DNA from: Actinomycetota bacterium
Lineage (GTDB): Bacteria > Actinomycetota > Thermoleophilia > Gaiellales > Gaiellaceae
DNA length: 24,300 nt
Direction: 5' to 3'
Assembly (NCBI GenBank): GCA_003162235.1
Contig: PMMN01000028.1
Location: forward strand, 1,847-26,146
Part shown: piece after piece, positions 22,318 through 24,300 of the stretch
Layout: each line of letters starts with the position of its first letter
How positions within the stretch are numbered: position 1 is the stretch's first letter
Position numbers and translations under genes: made by a program
The notes under the pieces: generated by a model
Seen by the model: the letters and a program-made list of their open reading frames with translations, nothing else
The model's database searches: none
What the model was told of the DNA's origin: nothing

Positions 22318-24300
22318 CTAGTCGGAGTAAACGGCGTGAAGTGCAGCTTCCATGCGGTTGCGCACACCGAGCTTTTCGTATGTGTGACGAAGATGCACTT
22401 TCACTGTGACTTCACTTATGAAAAGCTTCCTGGAAATCTCTTTATTCGAAAGACCGTCTGCGACTAGCTGGAGGATTTCCCGCTCACGCCGAGACAGCTT
22501 GCCCTCGGCTTGGGACTGTCTTAAGCTTGCGGCAGGTAAAGGAATACCGAAACGGTCCGCTAGTTTCCCGTCGTAGGCCGAGAGTAAGATCGGCCCGATC
22601 TGAGTAGCCAACTTGGGCTCCGATGCGATTCGAGCGAGGAGATCTGGGTAAGCACGGTACGCCCACACGAATTGATTCCACTGCCCGCACCGATTAACTC
22701 TTAGTAGCGCGTCAGCTAGGACAGACGACGCCTCGGCCGAGTTCGATTGGATCGCAATGATTGCTCGCGCGAACGCTGTCAGAGTGCGGGTTTCGCTGTG
22801 CCGAGTCGTGCTGTCCGCGTTAGAAGCATAGGTGATAGCGGTCTTCATATCTCCTCGACACGCGCACTTGAGCGCGTTGATTCCGAGCGCGAGTCCTTGC
22901 CAGAATTTCGGAGCCGGAGCATATGCTGACGTTGGCGAGAGATAGTCATTTCTATCGGCCTTAATAAGGGCAACAATATCGCGAAGCGCGGAAACATATA
23001 ATGGTATCGAACCACGAAAAGCGTCCGTGCTACGCTCCGCCGCGTCAAGTAGAAGCTCCGCGTGTCGATATCTCCGGAGACCAATCGCATTAACAGCTCG
23101 ATTGCAATAATTACTTGGATAGCCGAACGAGTAACCGTAGTCGGATAGAAGGGTCGACGCTTTTGATAGGGCGGGTTCTGCGTCTGAATAGCGAGCTAGG
23201 CCGGTGAGATAATCGCAGTACGTTACGTAGAAACTCGCTCGAACCTGAGGGTGTACACGATCAAGGAGCGAGAGCGCGTTCTCGATGAACGGGAGCTCAT
23301 CTGATCCGATCCCAACGAGCTTAGAAAGGAACATCTTCGCCTGTACGATCCGCACCGTTGTCTCGGGGCGGCCATCTTGCAGAGCAATGAGTTGGTCGAG
23401 CGTCGAGACACAGTCCTCACTCTCGAGCTCGTAGGCGCATAAGAACTCCGTCCAAAGGCAGTGCAGAACCGCTTTGCGATTCGGGGCTATAGAGCGAGCC
23501 TTGCGGAGGTGGTCTATAGCGACGCTGAGACGATCGGAGTAGTGTCCGCTTCGCCCGGCAATCGCATGTGCTCGCCAGCGTACCGGCGAAGAATCGTCGA
23601 AGTGGTGCGTCGCTTGGAGGGCCAAAGCGTAGGCCTTCGTGTGCTCGCCGGCGAGGAAGGACACCTCGGCTTCGGCCAGGTCGAGTAGAGGGGATACGAG
23701 CGAGTTTGCGTGACCGAACGCGATCCAGGATTCGAGGGCGGGAAGGCGGCTGCCGTCGAGGAGCGTAGGGAGCGAGGACTCGATTAGGCGGGGGAGGAGA
23801 TCGGGGCGATCGCGGTCCTGGATCAACTGCCAGACGTCGTCCCAGCGTTCGTTCTCGAGCAGCGCCTGGGTGAGATCGTCCACTAGCTGGACGCGATCGG
23901 AGCGTTCGTTGAGGCGGTGCTCGAGAAAGGCGCGGAGGAGGGGATGTAGGGATTGCTCGCCTTTCTCGGTGCGATGGAAGAAGCCGTCGCGTTCGGCGGT
24001 GGCGGCGAGGTCGAATGCGGGCGGCCCGTCGAGGCGCTCGAGCAGATTCCGGGTGAGGCAGGGGGCGGCGGAGATCTGGCAGAGCAGGCGCTGCAGCTCG
24101 GGCGATGCACTTTGGAAGAGTTCCTCGGCGAAGTAGTCGTAGAGGCCGTCCAGGAGCACGTCTTGGGGCGGAGACGGGCCCGGCGCCCGGGCGGCGAGTC
24201 CGAGCACCGCTGGCCAGCCGTGGCAGAGCTCGACGAGCTGAGCGCGTCGCTCCTCGTCGGCCACCGGCGCGAGGACGTCGCGAGCCTCTTCGGGCGTCAT
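22318..24300 (-). CDS. Large LuxR-family (LAL/MalT-like) regulator, 5' truncated
   Basis: 660 residues are visible, entering from the right window edge, so the N-terminal NTPase P-loop is outside. The first part (CHGWPAVLGLAARAPG, LYDYFAEELFQSAS, LHPLLRAFLEHRL) matches the end of the STAND NTPase and winged-helix segment of MalT/LAL regulators. A long helical-repeat region follows. The C-terminus is a LuxR helix-turn-helix (SRREREILQLVADGLSNKEISRKLFISEVTVKVHLRHTY, split over residues 600-655). Such proteins sense a ligand through the repeats and activate transcription. The gene is compositionally split: the 5' part is about 73% GC (24001-24060), while the 3' part drops to 47% (23101-23160). 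It converges on the HD-GYP gene. Confidence 0.88.
   Translation of the reverse strand: MTPEEARDVLAPVADEERRAQLVELCHGWPAVLGLAARAPGPSPPQDVLLDGLYDYFAEELFQSASPELQRLLCQISAAPCLTRNLLERLDGPPAFDLAATAERDGFFHRTEKGEQSLHPLLRAFLEHRLNERSDRVQLVDDLTQALLENERWDDVWQLIQDRDRPDLLPRLIESSLPTLLDGSRLPALESWIAFGHANSLVSPLLDLAEAEVSFLAGEHTKAYALALQATHHFDDSSPVRWRAHAIAGRSGHYSDRLSVAIDHLRKARSIAPNRKAVLHCLWTEFLCAYELESEDCVSTLDQLIALQDGRPETTVRIVQAKMFLSKLVGIGSDELPFIENALSLLDRVHPQVRASFYVTYCDYLTGLARYSDAEPALSKASTLLSDYGYSFGYPSNYCNRAVNAIGLRRYRHAELLLDAAERSTDAFRGSIPLYVSALRDIVALIKADRNDYLSPTSAYAPAPKFWQGLALGINALKCACRGDMKTAITYASNADSTTRHSETRTLTAFARAIIAIQSNSAEASSVLADALLRVNRCGQWNQFVWAYRAYPDLLARIASEPKLATQIGPILLSAYDGKLADRFGIPLPAASLRQSQAEGKLSRREREILQLVADGLSNKEISRKLFISEVTVKVHLRHTYEKLGVRNRMEAALHAVYSD

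Overview
The window is high-GC bacterial chromosome, most likely from an actinobacterium. The evidence is the GC-rich codon use with many GTG and TTG starts, a mycobacterial/Bacillus-type SOS box (CGAAC-N4-GTTCG) at lexA, the secG-tRNA-Leu pair, and -10 hexamers lying directly in front of start codons, which suggests leaderless mRNAs. A deep-branching class such as Thermoleophilia would fit, but that placement is an impression, not something the sequence proves. There is no CRISPR array, insertion sequence, integrase or phage gene.

Layout, left to right. At 1-5381 are a truncated M50 site-2 protease with CBS domains, an MgtA-type P-type ATPase, and a convergent two-gene unit (second M50 protease and a LOG-family protein) with overlapping stop and start codons. 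At 5567-9590, reading right, are the large subunit of methylmalonyl-CoA mutase, a cytoplasmic GH5 glycosidase, a GT4 glycosyltransferase and secG. These are followed by tRNA-Leu(GAG) at 9631-9716 and about 600 bases that hold only a perfect hairpin, a remnant of a glycosidase gene and the lexA promoter. At 10317-11502 are lexA, a small zinc-ribbon ORF and rnpB (RNase P RNA) with a clear terminator. At 11528-13617 is a divergent histidine kinase/response regulator pair, then a structured 300-base gap. At 13921-18430 are an AcuC-like deacetylase, divergent topB, and an RpoD-family sigma factor. At 18541-20613 are a lipoprotein solute-binding protein whose start codon appears to be missing, and a stand-alone LuxR-type DNA-binding protein.

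The right end (about 20640-23600) differs from the rest. Lines counted there are 47-50% GC, against 73% in a line counted further right. It holds a pair of facing DnaA-box-like sequences, an unlisted small ORF for a hydrophobic 25-residue peptide with its own ribosome-binding site and terminator-like stem, a divergent membrane-bound HD-GYP protein, and the 3' part of a large LuxR-family (LAL/MalT-like) regulator whose 5' part is GC-rich. This looks like an acquired or recombined signalling patch and is the best candidate here for something undescribed. A link between the peptide, c-di-GMP turnover and the LuxR regulators is only inferred from position.

Most other genes are conserved housekeeping functions: DNA repair control, RNA processing, secretion, transcription initiation, topology, Mg2+ transport and propionyl/methylmalonyl-CoA metabolism.
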